This document shows, one piece after another, positions 25,369-33,352 of a DNA stretch of 39,167 bases. The notes under the pieces are model-generated. The model saw nothing but the letters and a program-made list of their open reading frames with translations, was not told the origin of the DNA and did not search any database. The first letter of the stretch is position 1. Each line of letters starts with the position of its first letter. Source of the stretch: Candidatus Brachybacterium merdigallinarum (GTDB lineage Bacteria; Actinomycetota; Actinomycetes; Actinomycetales; Dermabacteraceae). The stretch spans positions 1 through 39,167 of the forward strand of contig DXDT01000254.1 of NCBI GenBank assembly GCA_019115335.1. The letters run 5' to 3'. The position numbers and the translations under genes were made by a program.

Positions 25369-26209
25369 GCAGGGTCTGCCCGAGGGCGCCGCCACGACTC
25401 TTCACGAATGCTGGCCGCACCTGCCATGGCACCGGGCGCACGAGGCGCACGGTGCCTTCCACAGCGTCCTGATCCTGCCCGGAGCAGCCGTGATCCGGGT
25501 CCGGACGGGCGCCGACCACCGCAGCCTCACTCATCGCGAAGCGAGCACGGCGTCCATGCTCGCCGCAGCGGGGCTCCGGGTCCCGGGTGCGCTCGGTGAT
25601 GGGGTCGGAACCGCACAGTGGACCGCACATCGCTACGAGGTGGTCGACGGGGCAGCGTTCACGCCGCGCTCCTGGCAGAAGGACCGGGGCCTCATCCTGA
25701 GCCTGCTCGAGCAGTGGCGAGGCACTGCCGCCGCGCACCCGGAGCTGAGGGCATCGCTTCCGCCGCCGCGGCACTGGTGCGGAGGCGAGGAGTGGCCCCG
25801 GATCGCGCACCGGCTGACGGCGGACAGTCCCGATATCGCCTCCCTGGCCCGCACCCGTATCGAGAGCCTCCTCAAGATGGAGGCAGGAGCAGAACACGCA
25901 CTGGTGCACGGGGACTTCGGCCCGCACAACATCCTGCTGGCCGCAGAAGACGGTGCGCCCTGGCTGATCGACACCGACAACGCCGCGTGGGCGGACCCAG
26001 CCCTCGACATCGCGCCGCTGCTCGCCTCGTACGCGGCGGAGGATCTCGCAGCCGACTTCTCCGACACGATGATGCAGCGTGCCATCGCGCATCGCCGAAC
26101 GCTGTCCCTGCAGGTCGCGGCAGCAGCAGCGGCGCGGGGCGACACCGAGCTCGTCACGCACGCTCTGGGGAACTTCCGACGCCGAGTGCTCACCGAGCCC
26201 GGCTGGTGA
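25352..26209 (+). CDS. Aminoglycoside phosphotransferase (APH)/choline-kinase family protein
   Basis: The 285-residue protein has the catalytic loop VHGDFGPHNILL (H186, D188, N193) and the metal-binding segment WLIDTDNAAWADPALDI, the two hallmarks of the APH fold. The N-terminal nucleotide-binding lobe is less conserved, with VIRVRTGA as a possible strand with an Arg where the ATP-binding Lys is often found. The phosphoryl acceptor is unknown: families with this fold phosphorylate aminoglycosides, choline, homoserine, sugars and other hydroxyls. It begins 20 bp after the SpoIIM-like gene, with two adjacent ATG codons (25352, 25355) and no clear ribosome-binding site. With the following methyltransferase it interrupts a gene order otherwise conserved in actinobacteria, which suggests a recent insertion. 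Confidence 0.85.
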   Translation: MMTSTLQGLPEGAATTLHECWPHLPWHRAHEAHGAFHSVLILPGAAVIRVRTGADHRSLTHREASTASMLAAAGLRVPGALGDGVGTAQWTAHRYEVVDGAAFTPRSWQKDRGLILSLLEQWRGTAAAHPELRASLPPPRHWCGGEEWPRIAHRLTADSPDIASLARTRIESLLKMEAGAEHALVHGDFGPHNILLAAEDGAPWLIDTDNAAWADPALDIAPLLASYAAEDLAADFSDTMMQRAIAHRRTLSLQVAAAAAARGDTELVTHALGNFRRRVLTEPGW

Positions 26210-26269
26210 GAGCCATGAGCGGTGAGGATCGGCCTCCCGGGAGCAGCTTCTGTGCCGTCAGGCGGGCAG

Positions 26270-26275
26270 TAGGCT
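26270..26275 (+). promoter_or_regulatory. -10 hexamer of a leaderless transcript (methyltransferase gene)
   Basis: TAGGCT lies 7 bases before the ATG at 26283. TTCTGT at 26248-26253 could be a weak -35 at 16-base spacing. No Shine-Dalgarno is present. Confidence 0.55.
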
Positions 26276-26282
26276 CGCGGGC

Positions 26283-26882
26283 ATGCAGACCGGTGCCGCA
26301 GACCGAGACTTCTCCGGTTACAACTCGGCCCAGCAGGGCAGAGCAGTGCGCTCGCTCGCAATCGCCGCGGTCGACGCCGCCAGCCGCGACGAAAGCCCCG
26401 TGCCTCCAGTCGCCGTCGACCTGGGCTGCGGGCGGGGCATCGAGTCCCGGTACCTCGCCGAGCACGGATTCACGGTCCACGCCATCGACGTGGATCCGAG
26501 CATGCGCCCGGTGCTGGCGGCGCTGGGCGCGGAGCTGCCGGTGCTTCCTGCGATCACCGACCTCAGCACCGTCAGCTCGCTGCCCGACTGCGATCTTCTG
26601 CTGGCCTGCGCCGCTCTGCCCTTCGTGCCGCGCCGCGCCTTCGACGCCCTGTGGGACATCATGCTCGCCGCACTGCGACCCGGCGGCATCCTCGCCGTGG
26701 ACCTCTTCGGCGACCGCGACGATTGGGCTGGTACTGACGGCACGTATCTGGCGCGGCCGGAGGTGGAGGCCGCTCTGGAGGGTCTCGAGGTGCTCGAGCT
26801 CGAGGAGAGGGAGCGCGACGGTGCGTCCTTCGGCGGCCCGAAGCACTGGCACACCTACCGGGTCCTCGCCCGTCGTCGCTGA
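26283..26882 (+). CDS. Class I SAM-dependent methyltransferase
   Basis: The 199-residue protein has SAM-binding motif I VDLGCGRG (residues 45-52), the ribose-binding acidic motif VHAIDVDPSM, and DCDLLLACAALPFV as the post-motif region. LRPGGILAVDLFGDRDDW follows, and the C-terminus GGPKHWHTYRVLARR is shared with TehB-like methyltransferases. It is cytoplasmic. The substrate is unknown. It follows the APH-fold gene by 73 bp but has its own leaderless promoter. The pairing might modify a common small molecule, which is only a suggestion. It is convergent with the DUF58 gene, with a small hairpin between them. Confidence 0.87.
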   Translation: MQTGAADRDFSGYNSAQQGRAVRSLAIAAVDAASRDESPVPPVAVDLGCGRGIESRYLAEHGFTVHAIDVDPSMRPVLAALGAELPVLPAITDLSTVSSLPDCDLLLACAALPFVPRRAFDALWDIMLAALRPGGILAVDLFGDRDDWAGTDGTYLARPEVEAALEGLEVLELEERERDGASFGGPKHWHTYRVLARRR

Positions 26883-26883
26883 G

Positions 26884-26899
26884 CGCCCGGTGTCGGGCG
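26884..26899. terminator. Small hairpin between convergent genes
   Basis: CGCCCG (26884-26889) and CGGGCG (26894-26899) form a perfect 6-bp stem with loop GTGT, 2 bases after the methyltransferase stop. There is no T-tract. It could serve both convergent transcripts. Confidence 0.4.
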
Positions 26900-26914
26900 G
26901 CGCAGTCGGACAGC

Positions 26915-28213
26915 TCAGAGCCGGCCGGCTGCTTTCAAGGCGAGGTAGGAGTCGGCGAGCGCCTGCGGGGCGCGGTCCGGCGGCGCATCGACCACATGGG
27001 CTCCGACCCGCTCCAGGGCTCGGACCACCCCGTCCCGCTCCCCGCGGGCCTGCTCGGCGGCAGCGGCGCGGTAGACCGTCTCGAGGTCCCCGCGGCCGCT
27101 CGCGTACGACTCGAGCGCCGGGTCGGAGATCGAGGAGACGACCAGGGGATGGTCCTTCGCGACCCGGGCGGCGACCGGCAGCAGGCCGGTGTGGACCACG
27201 CTCCCCTCGACCGGGGTCAGCAGCACTACCAGGGAGCCGCGACGGGCGCGCTCGGCGATGGTCGTGGCGGTCAGCTCCCAATCGGTCTCGACCATCGCGG
27301 GCTGCACATCGGCCGTGGCGGAGACCATTTGGTTCAGCACCGTGGTGCGGGTCGTGCCGAGCACGGAGACGTGCGGGATCCGGTCGATGCACAGCAGGTC
27401 CACGCGGTCCCCGGCCTGGCTGGCCAGCGCCGTCAGCAGCAGCGCGGAGTCGAAGGCCGCGTCCAACCGGGTGCCGTCGCCGAGGCGGGCGGCGGAGGTG
27501 CGGGAGGTGTCCACCACGATCAGCACGTGCCGGTCGCGCTCCGGACGCCAGGTGCGCACCACCACGCTGCGGCGGCGGGCGGTGGCCCGCCAGTCGATGG
27601 AGCGCACGTCATCGCCGTCCACGAAGTCGCGCAGGGAGTCGAACTCGGTGCCCTGGCCGCGCTGATGGATCGCGGCCAGCCCTTCGATCTCCCGCAGCTT
27701 CTGGACCCGGGAGGGCAGGTGGCGGCGGGCTCCGAAGGGGTGCAGGGCCAGCATCCGCCCGGGCGCCTCGGCGGGGCCGGTGCGGCGGGCGAGCCCGAGG
27801 GGGCCGCGGGAGGCGATCAGCAGGGCGCGCGAGGAGTGCTCCCCGCGCCGGGTCGGGGTGAAGCGCTGCGGGATCGCCCGCCGTTCCCCCGAGGGGACCT
27901 GGAGGGCGGTGCGCTGCTCAGCGAGGCCTGCCGTGGGGTTCCAGGCATCGCGCACCTCCAGCCGGGCGAGGCGACCGCTGCGGTTGACCAGCAGCAGCCG
28001 GCCGCTGATCGAGTTGCCCAGCCGCACCTGCACCGGTGCTTCGCGCCGCACCGTGATCCGCCGCGGGTGCGGTGCCAGCAGAGCGTCGGCCAGCAGGATC
28101 GCGGCCCACACCCCCAGCAGCACCAGCGGCATCCACCAGGTGGGCCACAGCACCAGGAACGGCAGCCCGAGCAACCCCAGCAGGGCTCCTCGCACGGTCA
28201 GGGAGATTCGCAT
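26915..28213 (-). CDS. DUF58 domain protein
   Basis: The 432-residue protein has two N-terminal membrane helices (about residues 6-45), a beta-rich extracytoplasmic region, and the DUF58 core from about residue 195. The core contains REIEGLAAIHQRGQGTEFDS, LRDFVDGDDVRSIDWRATAR and RRSVVVRTWRPERDRHVLIV. The last runs into a von Willebrand A-like fold with a partial MIDAS motif (DTSRTSA). DUF58 proteins are partners of MoxR ATPases, which are thought to load or remodel vWA proteins. The gene lies 11 bp after the MoxR stop on the same strand. It is the last gene of the overlapping operon starting near 32403. Exact clients are unknown. Confidence 0.9.
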   Translation of the reverse strand: MRISLTVRGALLGLLGLPFLVLWPTWWMPLVLLGVWAAILLADALLAPHPRRITVRREAPVQVRLGNSISGRLLLVNRSGRLARLEVRDAWNPTAGLAEQRTALQVPSGERRAIPQRFTPTRRGEHSSRALLIASRGPLGLARRTGPAEAPGRMLALHPFGARRHLPSRVQKLREIEGLAAIHQRGQGTEFDSLRDFVDGDDVRSIDWRATARRRSVVVRTWRPERDRHVLIVVDTSRTSAARLGDGTRLDAAFDSALLLTALASQAGDRVDLLCIDRIPHVSVLGTTRTTVLNQMVSATADVQPAMVETDWELTATTIAERARRGSLVVLLTPVEGSVVHTGLLPVAARVAKDHPLVVSSISDPALESYASGRGDLETVYRAAAAEQARGERDGVVRALERVGAHVVDAPPDRAPQALADSYLALKAAGRL

Positions 28214-28224
28214 GGCGCGCTCGC

Positions 28225-29274
28225 TCAGCGGGGGACCGGCACCGAGGCGAGGGTCGCCGCCAGCACCGACTCGACCTGCGTGCCCTCCAGCTCCGCCTCC
28301 GTGGTCAGCCGCACCCGGTGGGACAGGGTGGAGGGGGCCATGGTCTTGACGTCGTCGGGGGTGATGAAGTCGCGGCCGGAGAGGTAGGCCCAGGCCCGGG
28401 AGGTGCGCAGCAGCGAGATCGCGCCGCGCGGGGAGACGCCGAGGGTGAGGCTGGGGGAGCGGCGGGTGGCGCGGCAGACGTCCACGATGTACTGCACGAC
28501 CGGGTCCTCGGCCGCGATCTGGGCGACGTCCTGCTGGGCGCGCTGCAGCATCGGCACGTCGACCACGGGACCCAGTCCCATCGCTGCGAGATCGGTGGTG
28601 TCGAATCCGCCTGCGTGGCGGCGCAGCACGTCGACCTCGACCTCGCGCTCGGGCAGCGGCATCACGGCCTTGAGCAGGAAGCGGTCCAGCTGCGCCTCGG
28701 GGAGGGTGTAGGTGCCGTCGAACTCGATGGGGTTCTGGGTGGCGATCACCAGGAACGGGTCCGGCAGGGGCCGGCCGGTGCCGTCGACGGTGACCTGCCG
28801 CTCCTCCATCGCTTCCAGCAGCGCTGACTGCGTCTTGGGAGGGGTGCGGTTGATCTCGTCGGCCAGTAGCAGGTTGGTGAACACCGGGCCCTCCCGGAAC
28901 ACCAGGTCGCTGGTGTTGTTGTCGTAGACCAGGGAGCCGGTGATGTCCCCGGGCATCATGTCGGGGGTGAACTGGACACGGCGCATCCGCACGTCCAGCG
29001 CTTCGGCGAGCGAGCGCACCAGCAGGGTCTTGGCGACCCCGGGCACGCCCTCCAGCAGCACGTGGCCGCGGCACAGCAGCGCGACGACCAGGCTGGTCAC
29101 GGCGGCGTCCTGGCCGACCACGGCCTTGTGCACCTCGGTGGCCAGGCCCTGCAGTTGCCCGCGCACGTCGACATCGACGGCGGGTGCGGACGTCTGGGAG
29201 GCGTCGGCGGCGGGTGTCTCGGCGGGCGGCGGGGGCACGGCGCCCTCCGGGGCGCGCGGGGTGTTCTCGGTCAT
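28225..29274 (-). CDS. MoxR-family AAA+ ATPase
   Basis: The 349-residue cytoplasmic ATPase has an Ala/Pro-rich N-terminal tail of about 35 residues. AAA+ motifs follow: Walker A LLEGVPGVAKTLL, Walker B LLLADEINRTPPKTQSALLE, sensor 1 VIATQNPIEFDGTY and the arginine-finger region LPEAQLDRFLLK. The lid contains LGVSPRGAISLLRTSRAWA and GRDFITPDDVK. MoxR proteins act as chaperone-like motors on vWA-domain partners; the DUF58 protein encoded next is the natural candidate. Start ATG 29274 overlaps the stop of the DUF4350 gene (ATGA). The mycobacterial counterpart by neighbourhood is moxR2 (Rv3692). Confidence 0.94.
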   Translation of the reverse strand: MTENTPRAPEGAVPPPPAETPAADASQTSAPAVDVDVRGQLQGLATEVHKAVVGQDAAVTSLVVALLCRGHVLLEGVPGVAKTLLVRSLAEALDVRMRRVQFTPDMMPGDITGSLVYDNNTSDLVFREGPVFTNLLLADEINRTPPKTQSALLEAMEERQVTVDGTGRPLPDPFLVIATQNPIEFDGTYTLPEAQLDRFLLKAVMPLPEREVEVDVLRRHAGGFDTTDLAAMGLGPVVDVPMLQRAQQDVAQIAAEDPVVQYIVDVCRATRRSPSLTLGVSPRGAISLLRTSRAWAYLSGRDFITPDDVKTMAPSTLSHRVRLTTEAELEGTQVESVLAATLASVPVPR

Positions 29275-30530
29275 CGGTCGATCTCCTTCTCGAGACGGTC
29301 GAGGTCCTGCGCGAGCTGCAGGAGGTCCTGGTCGGTGGTGACGGGGCCGGGACCCAGGAGGGTCCGCAGCTGGGAGGCGGTGGCGCCCACATGGGGTTCC
29401 AGGGCGGCGATCAGCGCGTCCAGCCGGGACTCGCGGCGCAGCCCCAGGTGATCGGCGAGACGCGAGCAGGCGGCGGCGCGCAGCGCACCGGCGGCGGCCT
29501 CGCGCTGATGGGTCTGTTGGAGGAGCCGGGCACGGCCCAGCACCAGCTCCTGCGGCCGCACGGTGACCGGCAGCGGCTCGACCACGACCGGTCCGAAGCG
29601 GCGACCGGCCACCAGGAGCCCGGCCAGGGCCACCACGATCAGCCACAGCGCCAGGGGCCCCGTCCACGGCGGCAGATGGGAGGCCAGGGACTGGCTGCCA
29701 CTGGACATCGGATCGGTCGCCGAGGGCACGTACCAGGTCAGCTCCCCGGTGGCGCCGAGCGCGTTCAGCGCCAGGGCGGAGTTGTCCGCTCCGGCCACCC
29801 CGTCATTGGTGAGCAGGTCCGGACTGCCCAGCACCAGCAGCCGATCGTGCTGGGCCACCAGCGAGCCCTCCGGGGTGGAGAAGCAGCCATCGGCCTCCGC
29901 GCTGGTGCGATACAGGGTCGCAGCGCCGGCCAGGGACTCCTCGGGATCCGGCAGCTGCAGGCGGCGAGCCTGATGGGCGGTATCCCCGCACTCCGCCTCC
30001 GCCTCCAGGGCGGTCTCGGAGCGCACCGCTCCCGAGGGGCTGATGAGCGGGGTGAGATAGGAGAGGGTGACGAAGTCCGGCTGCACCAGCACCAGGCGTC
30101 CGCTGCCGGCCTCGAGGGCGTCCGCCAGGGCGGTGATCTGCGTGGCGGTGAGGGACGAAGGAGCGGTCACCAGCACCGTGCGGCCCTGCGCGAGCGCGTC
30201 GGCGGCGTCCTCCGTATGGCGCTGGGTGGTCACCTCCACCCCGTGATCGCCGAGCACCTGCACCACGGCCTTGGCGCCCTGCCCGGTGGGGGCGTCCGGT
30301 TCGAGCGGTCCGTCCCGGTAGTAGCCGCGGGCGATCGCCGCCCCCAGCGCCGCGATGACGGCCAGGGCGATCAGGGCGATGAACCACGGCCGCCCGCGGC
30401 CGCCGTTGTTCTCTCCGGCACCCGCTGCTCCGCGGGATCCGGGGGAGGCGGGTCCGGTCGCGGCGCCGTCGGCACCGGGGGGCGCGACGGGCCCGGCAGC
30501 GGTGTCGGCGTGGAGGGACGTGATGCTCAT
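29271..30530 (-). CDS. DUF4350 domain membrane protein
   Basis: The 419-residue protein has a Gly/Ala/Pro-rich cytoplasmic N-terminus, a first helix at about residues 50-68, and an extracytoplasmic DUF4350 domain. The domain includes a VTAPSSLTATQITALADAL block and RLLVLGSPDLLTNDGVA, a Rossmann-like layout seen in the ABC-transporter auxiliary GldG-type fold. A second helix lies near 290-310, and a cytoplasmic C-terminal region is helical and ends in acidic/basic repeats. Two cysteines in the extracytoplasmic part (ECGD, DGCFS) could form a disulfide. The ATG overlaps the stop of the DUF4129 gene (ATGA). DUF4350 genes habitually lie with moxR/DUF58, but no activity is known. Confidence 0.88.
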   Translation of the reverse strand: MSITSLHADTAAGPVAPPGADGAATGPASPGSRGAAGAGENNGGRGRPWFIALIALAVIAALGAAIARGYYRDGPLEPDAPTGQGAKAVVQVLGDHGVEVTTQRHTEDAADALAQGRTVLVTAPSSLTATQITALADALEAGSGRLVLVQPDFVTLSYLTPLISPSGAVRSETALEAEAECGDTAHQARRLQLPDPEESLAGAATLYRTSAEADGCFSTPEGSLVAQHDRLLVLGSPDLLTNDGVAGADNSALALNALGATGELTWYVPSATDPMSSGSQSLASHLPPWTGPLALWLIVVALAGLLVAGRRFGPVVVEPLPVTVRPQELVLGRARLLQQTHQREAAAGALRAAACSRLADHLGLRRESRLDALIAALEPHVGATASQLRTLLGPGPVTTDQDLLQLAQDLDRLEKEIDR

Positions 30531-31213
30531 GCGCGCCTTCCCGCCTGCTCGGGCTCGGCGAAGGGGTCGGAGGCGGGTGCCGTGGTCGCTTCGAGCCGCG
30601 AGAGGTCCGGAGAGGACTCGGCGATGAACTCCGCCAGGCGCAGCAGGTCCTCCGCCTGCTTGGGGCGCACGCTGCGCACGGAGTAGGCGGCCGTGTCGAA
30701 GGCGGCGGCTCCCTGTCGCAGCCGGCCCTCCAGCTCCGGGAAGGCGAGTCCGGCCGCGGTGGCGGCCTCGTGCGAGGTCATGCCGGCCACCACGTCCAGC
30801 AGTGTGCGCTCCTCGAGGTCGCGCACGAGGGCGCGCAGGGCCAGCACGGCACCGTCATCCAGGCGCCCCTCGGTGATCGCGGCATGGGCGGCCTCGCGCA
30901 GCTGGGCCCCGCTGAGCACCGGCTCGGCATCGAGCTCCGGGGCGACGCCGAGGCTCGCCCCGCGCCGGATCAGGCCGGTGCGGCGCAGCAGCAGGAACAC
31001 CACCACGGCCAGCAGCAGGACCACGGCGATCGCAATCGCGGCCTGGGCGGTGGAGGAGCCGTCGATGCCGTCCAGCAGGTCGGTGAGCCAGGCATCGATG
31101 GTCGCCAGCAGCCAGTCGATGAAGCCCGGGGAGTCGTCGTACTCCTGCTTGGACAGCTCCTCGAGCACGCGCTCGCGCGCCGTGTCGGGATCCACCGGCA
31201 GATCGGGGTTCAT
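30527..31213 (-). CDS. DUF4129 domain protein
   Basis: The 228-residue protein has an acidic N-terminal segment, one or two helices (a clear one at about residues 57-77, AIAIAVVLLLAVVVFLLL) and a cytoplasmic C-terminal DUF4129 domain. That domain includes GAVLALRALVRDLEERTLLD, MTSHEAATAAGLAFP and AAFDTAAYSVRSV. DUF4129 is also found at the C-terminus of TgpA-type membrane transglutaminases, which associate with MoxR/DUF58 genes; here it is a stand-alone protein without the protease-like part. Start and stop codons overlap both neighbours (TGATG upstream, ATGA downstream), so stoichiometric synthesis is likely. Confidence 0.88.
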   Translation of the reverse strand: MNPDLPVDPDTARERVLEELSKQEYDDSPGFIDWLLATIDAWLTDLLDGIDGSSTAQAAIAIAVVLLLAVVVFLLLRRTGLIRRGASLGVAPELDAEPVLSGAQLREAAHAAITEGRLDDGAVLALRALVRDLEERTLLDVVAGMTSHEAATAAGLAFPELEGRLRQGAAAFDTAAYSVRSVRPKQAEDLLRLAEFIAESSPDLSRLEATTAPASDPFAEPEQAGRRA

Positions 31214-32403
31214 CAGCGGATGCCCGCCGGGCCGGGAGCATCGAGCGGTCCGGTCGGGGCGGTGTGCTCGGCCTCGAAGGCCTCCCGGGAGCGGCGGTTC
31301 AGCTCGACGTCCCAGGCTTCGTGCCGCATCCGGTTGTCGGCGTACAGCGCTGCGATGCCGGCGCTGTAGAACGGGGCCAGCAGGAAGGTGGCGAGGAAGG
31401 CACCGACCATCATCACCACGGTCAACACGGTGATGCCGAGGACCAGGGCCTGCATCTGCGAGGCGAGCAGGATCGCGATGTACACCACGGTGCCGACGAC
31501 GCCGAACACCCCGGTGATCACCTGCACCGCGAAGTAGTACACGATCAGCAGCAGCAGGCCGATGCCGAGCACCCGCCACAGGCGCCGGCCCCAGGCCATC
31601 TGCACAGAGCGGCGCAGCGCGGCGAAGGCCCCGAGATCCTCGACCACCAGGGCGGGCACGGCCAGCAGCGTCAGGGACCACACCCAGAGCACGGCGGGGA
31701 TGCCGAGGACGAGACCGGCCAGGAGGGAGCCGATGGTGAGCACCGAGGCCTCCTGGATCAGGATCAGCGGCAACGCGCCGAGGGCGGCGGGGATGGAGTA
31801 CGACACGACGAGCAGGATCCCCACCATGATGCTCAGCCCCAGCGCGGGCAGCAGCTTGCGGCGGGCGCGCGCCCAGATCTGCGCGGACGGCAGGTCCTCA
31901 CCCATCGCGGTGGTCACGGCGATGAGGGTCAGGACCACGGTGACCAGGGCCGAGGCGATGGCGGAGATCGCCCCGGTCAGCACATAGGAGGAGACGGTCA
32001 GCACGATCTCGCCGGGGCTGCCGCCGAACGAGGTGGTATCCGCCATCGGATCCTCGCTGATCGCCTGCAGCTCCCCGATCATCGGGATCATCGAGACCCC
32101 GGTCAGCAGCGTGGTGAGCGCGTAGGCGATGCCCCAGGTGATCGCGGAGACGCCGAGCACCAGCTTGGGCCGCACCCGATAGATCCGCACCGCGGCGCCG
32201 AAGATCTCCCCGAGCCCCATGGGACGCAGCGGGAACAGCGGCACGTCGCTGGTCAGCTCACGCTGCGGGCGAGCTGGCGCACCGTTCGCTCCCGCCGCCG
32301 GAGCGAAGGACGGATCGGGCCCCGTAGCAGACGCCGACGCCTCCTCGGTGCCGGGCGTCTCGGAGGGGCCGTTCGACCCCGGTGCGGTCCATCCGGTGCT
32401 CAT
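31213..32403 (-). CDS. Polytopic membrane protein (glycerophosphodiesterase membrane-domain-like)
   Basis: The 396-residue protein begins with about 55 residues rich in Pro, Gly and Ser, then LRPMGLGEIFGAAVRIYRVRP. This is the usual entry of actinobacterial proteins resembling the membrane domain of glycerophosphoryl diester phosphodiesterases. About seven helices follow between residues 80 and 355, with VPALVVEDLGAFAALRRS as the conserved loop; the C-terminal tail is acidic. No phosphodiesterase catalytic domain is present. GGGAGG lies 7 bases before the ATG at 32403. It is the first gene of the operon that continues with DUF4129, DUF4350, MoxR and DUF58. Its promoter must lie in the gap shared with mtrA. 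A transporter or scaffold role is guesswork. Confidence 0.83.
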   Translation of the reverse strand: MSTGWTAPGSNGPSETPGTEEASASATGPDPSFAPAAGANGAPARPQRELTSDVPLFPLRPMGLGEIFGAAVRIYRVRPKLVLGVSAITWGIAYALTTLLTGVSMIPMIGELQAISEDPMADTTSFGGSPGEIVLTVSSYVLTGAISAIASALVTVVLTLIAVTTAMGEDLPSAQIWARARRKLLPALGLSIMVGILLVVSYSIPAALGALPLILIQEASVLTIGSLLAGLVLGIPAVLWVWSLTLLAVPALVVEDLGAFAALRRSVQMAWGRRLWRVLGIGLLLLIVYYFAVQVITGVFGVVGTVVYIAILLASQMQALVLGITVLTVVMMVGAFLATFLLAPFYSAGIAALYADNRMRHEAWDVELNRRSREAFEAEHTAPTGPLDAPGPAGIR

Positions 32404-32480
32404 CGCAACCTCCCGTGTCTGATCCTGCCCGGGCGAGGTCGCCGCGCCCCGTGGTGCGCTGCATCGCCCGTGCAGGGACC

Positions 32481-32486
32481 AACCTA
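32481..32486 (-). promoter_or_regulatory. Possible -10 element of the MoxR operon
   Basis: Minus-strand TAGGTT lies about 78 bases before the first gene of the operon, in the 221-bp gap shared with mtrA. The -35 is not convincing. Confidence 0.3.
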
Positions 32487-32611
32487 CGGAACCGGGAGCG
32501 CACGGCCGATCCGACGAACGTCGATGCCTGACGTCGGAAGGGAGCGGAGGGCCGCTGCCCGCCGAGACCCACGGGGAGGGAGGCCTCCCGGGAAAACGAC
32601 GGCCACGATGG

Positions 32612-32617
32612 CACAAT
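32612..32617 (+). promoter_or_regulatory. Possible -10 hexamer of a leaderless mtrA transcript
   Basis: CACAAT lies 7 bases before the ATG at 32625. No Shine-Dalgarno is seen. Two copies of ACGTCG (32518-32523 and 32531-32536) lie upstream at 13-bp spacing and could be a regulator site. Confidence 0.4.
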
Positions 32618-32624
32618 GGCCGCC

Positions 32625-33311
32625 ATGACGACGCCTTCGCGAATCCTCGTGGTCGATGATGACCAGGCCATCGCCGAGATGGTCGGCATCGTCCTGCGCG
32701 GCAAGGGCTTCGAGGTGACCACCTCCTCCGATGGCGCCTCCGCGCTGGAGACCTTCCCCCGGCTGCAGCCGGACCTGGTGCTGCTGGACCTGATGCTGCC
32801 CGGGATGGACGGCATCGAGGTGTGCCGCCGCCTGCGCCGCGACTCGGGGGTGCCGATCATCATGCTCACCGCCCGCACCGACACCGCTGACGTGGTCGAG
32901 GGGCTCGAGGCCGGGGCGGACGACTACCTCACCAAGCCCTTCGAGCCCGAGGAGCTGGTGGCCCGGATCAAGGCCCGGGTGCGCCGTGTCGAGGTGCCGT
33001 CGACCGAGCAGCTCGCCGTCGGGGACCTCACCATCGACGTCGAGGGCCACGAGGTGCGTCGCGGGGAGGAGGTCATCCCGCTGACCCCGCTCGAGTTCGA
33101 CCTGCTCACCCAGCTGGCCCGCAAGCCCTGGCAGGTGTTCACCCGGGACGTCCTGTTGCGCGACGTGTGGGGCTACCGCCACAGCGCCGACACCCGACTG
33201 GTCAACGTGCATGTTCAGCGACTGCGCTCCAAGATCGAGCACGACCCCGAGAACCCCCGGATCGTGGTGACCGTGCGCGGCGTCGGCTATCGCGCCGGGA
33301 GCGGGTCCTGA
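32625..33311 (+). CDS. mtrA: Two-component response regulator MtrA (OmpR family)
   Basis: The 228-residue regulator has a receiver domain with acidic pocket VVDDDQ (D11-D13), phospho-acceptor D55 in LLDLMLPGMDG, the switch Thr in MLTARTD and the Lys in YLTKPF. A winged-helix DNA-binding domain follows from about residue 130 (LTPLEFDLLTQLARKPWQVF, RLVNVHVQRLRSKIE, VVTVRGVGYRAG). MtrA is a conserved actinobacterial regulator of division, wall metabolism and osmotic response. Placement before a histidine kinase and lpqB confirms the identity. An in-frame ATG three codons earlier (32616) lies within the -10-like CACAAT, so I prefer 32625 as a leaderless start. Confidence 0.96.
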   Translation: MTTPSRILVVDDDQAIAEMVGIVLRGKGFEVTTSSDGASALETFPRLQPDLVLLDLMLPGMDGIEVCRRLRRDSGVPIIMLTARTDTADVVEGLEAGADDYLTKPFEPEELVARIKARVRRVEVPSTEQLAVGDLTIDVEGHEVRRGEEVIPLTPLEFDLLTQLARKPWQVFTRDVLLRDVWGYRHSADTRLVNVHVQRLRSKIEHDPENPRIVVTVRGVGYRAGSGS

Positions 33312-33352
33312 CAGGGACCACCCCGGCCCCCTCCTCCCGCTGGGGAGCGGCC

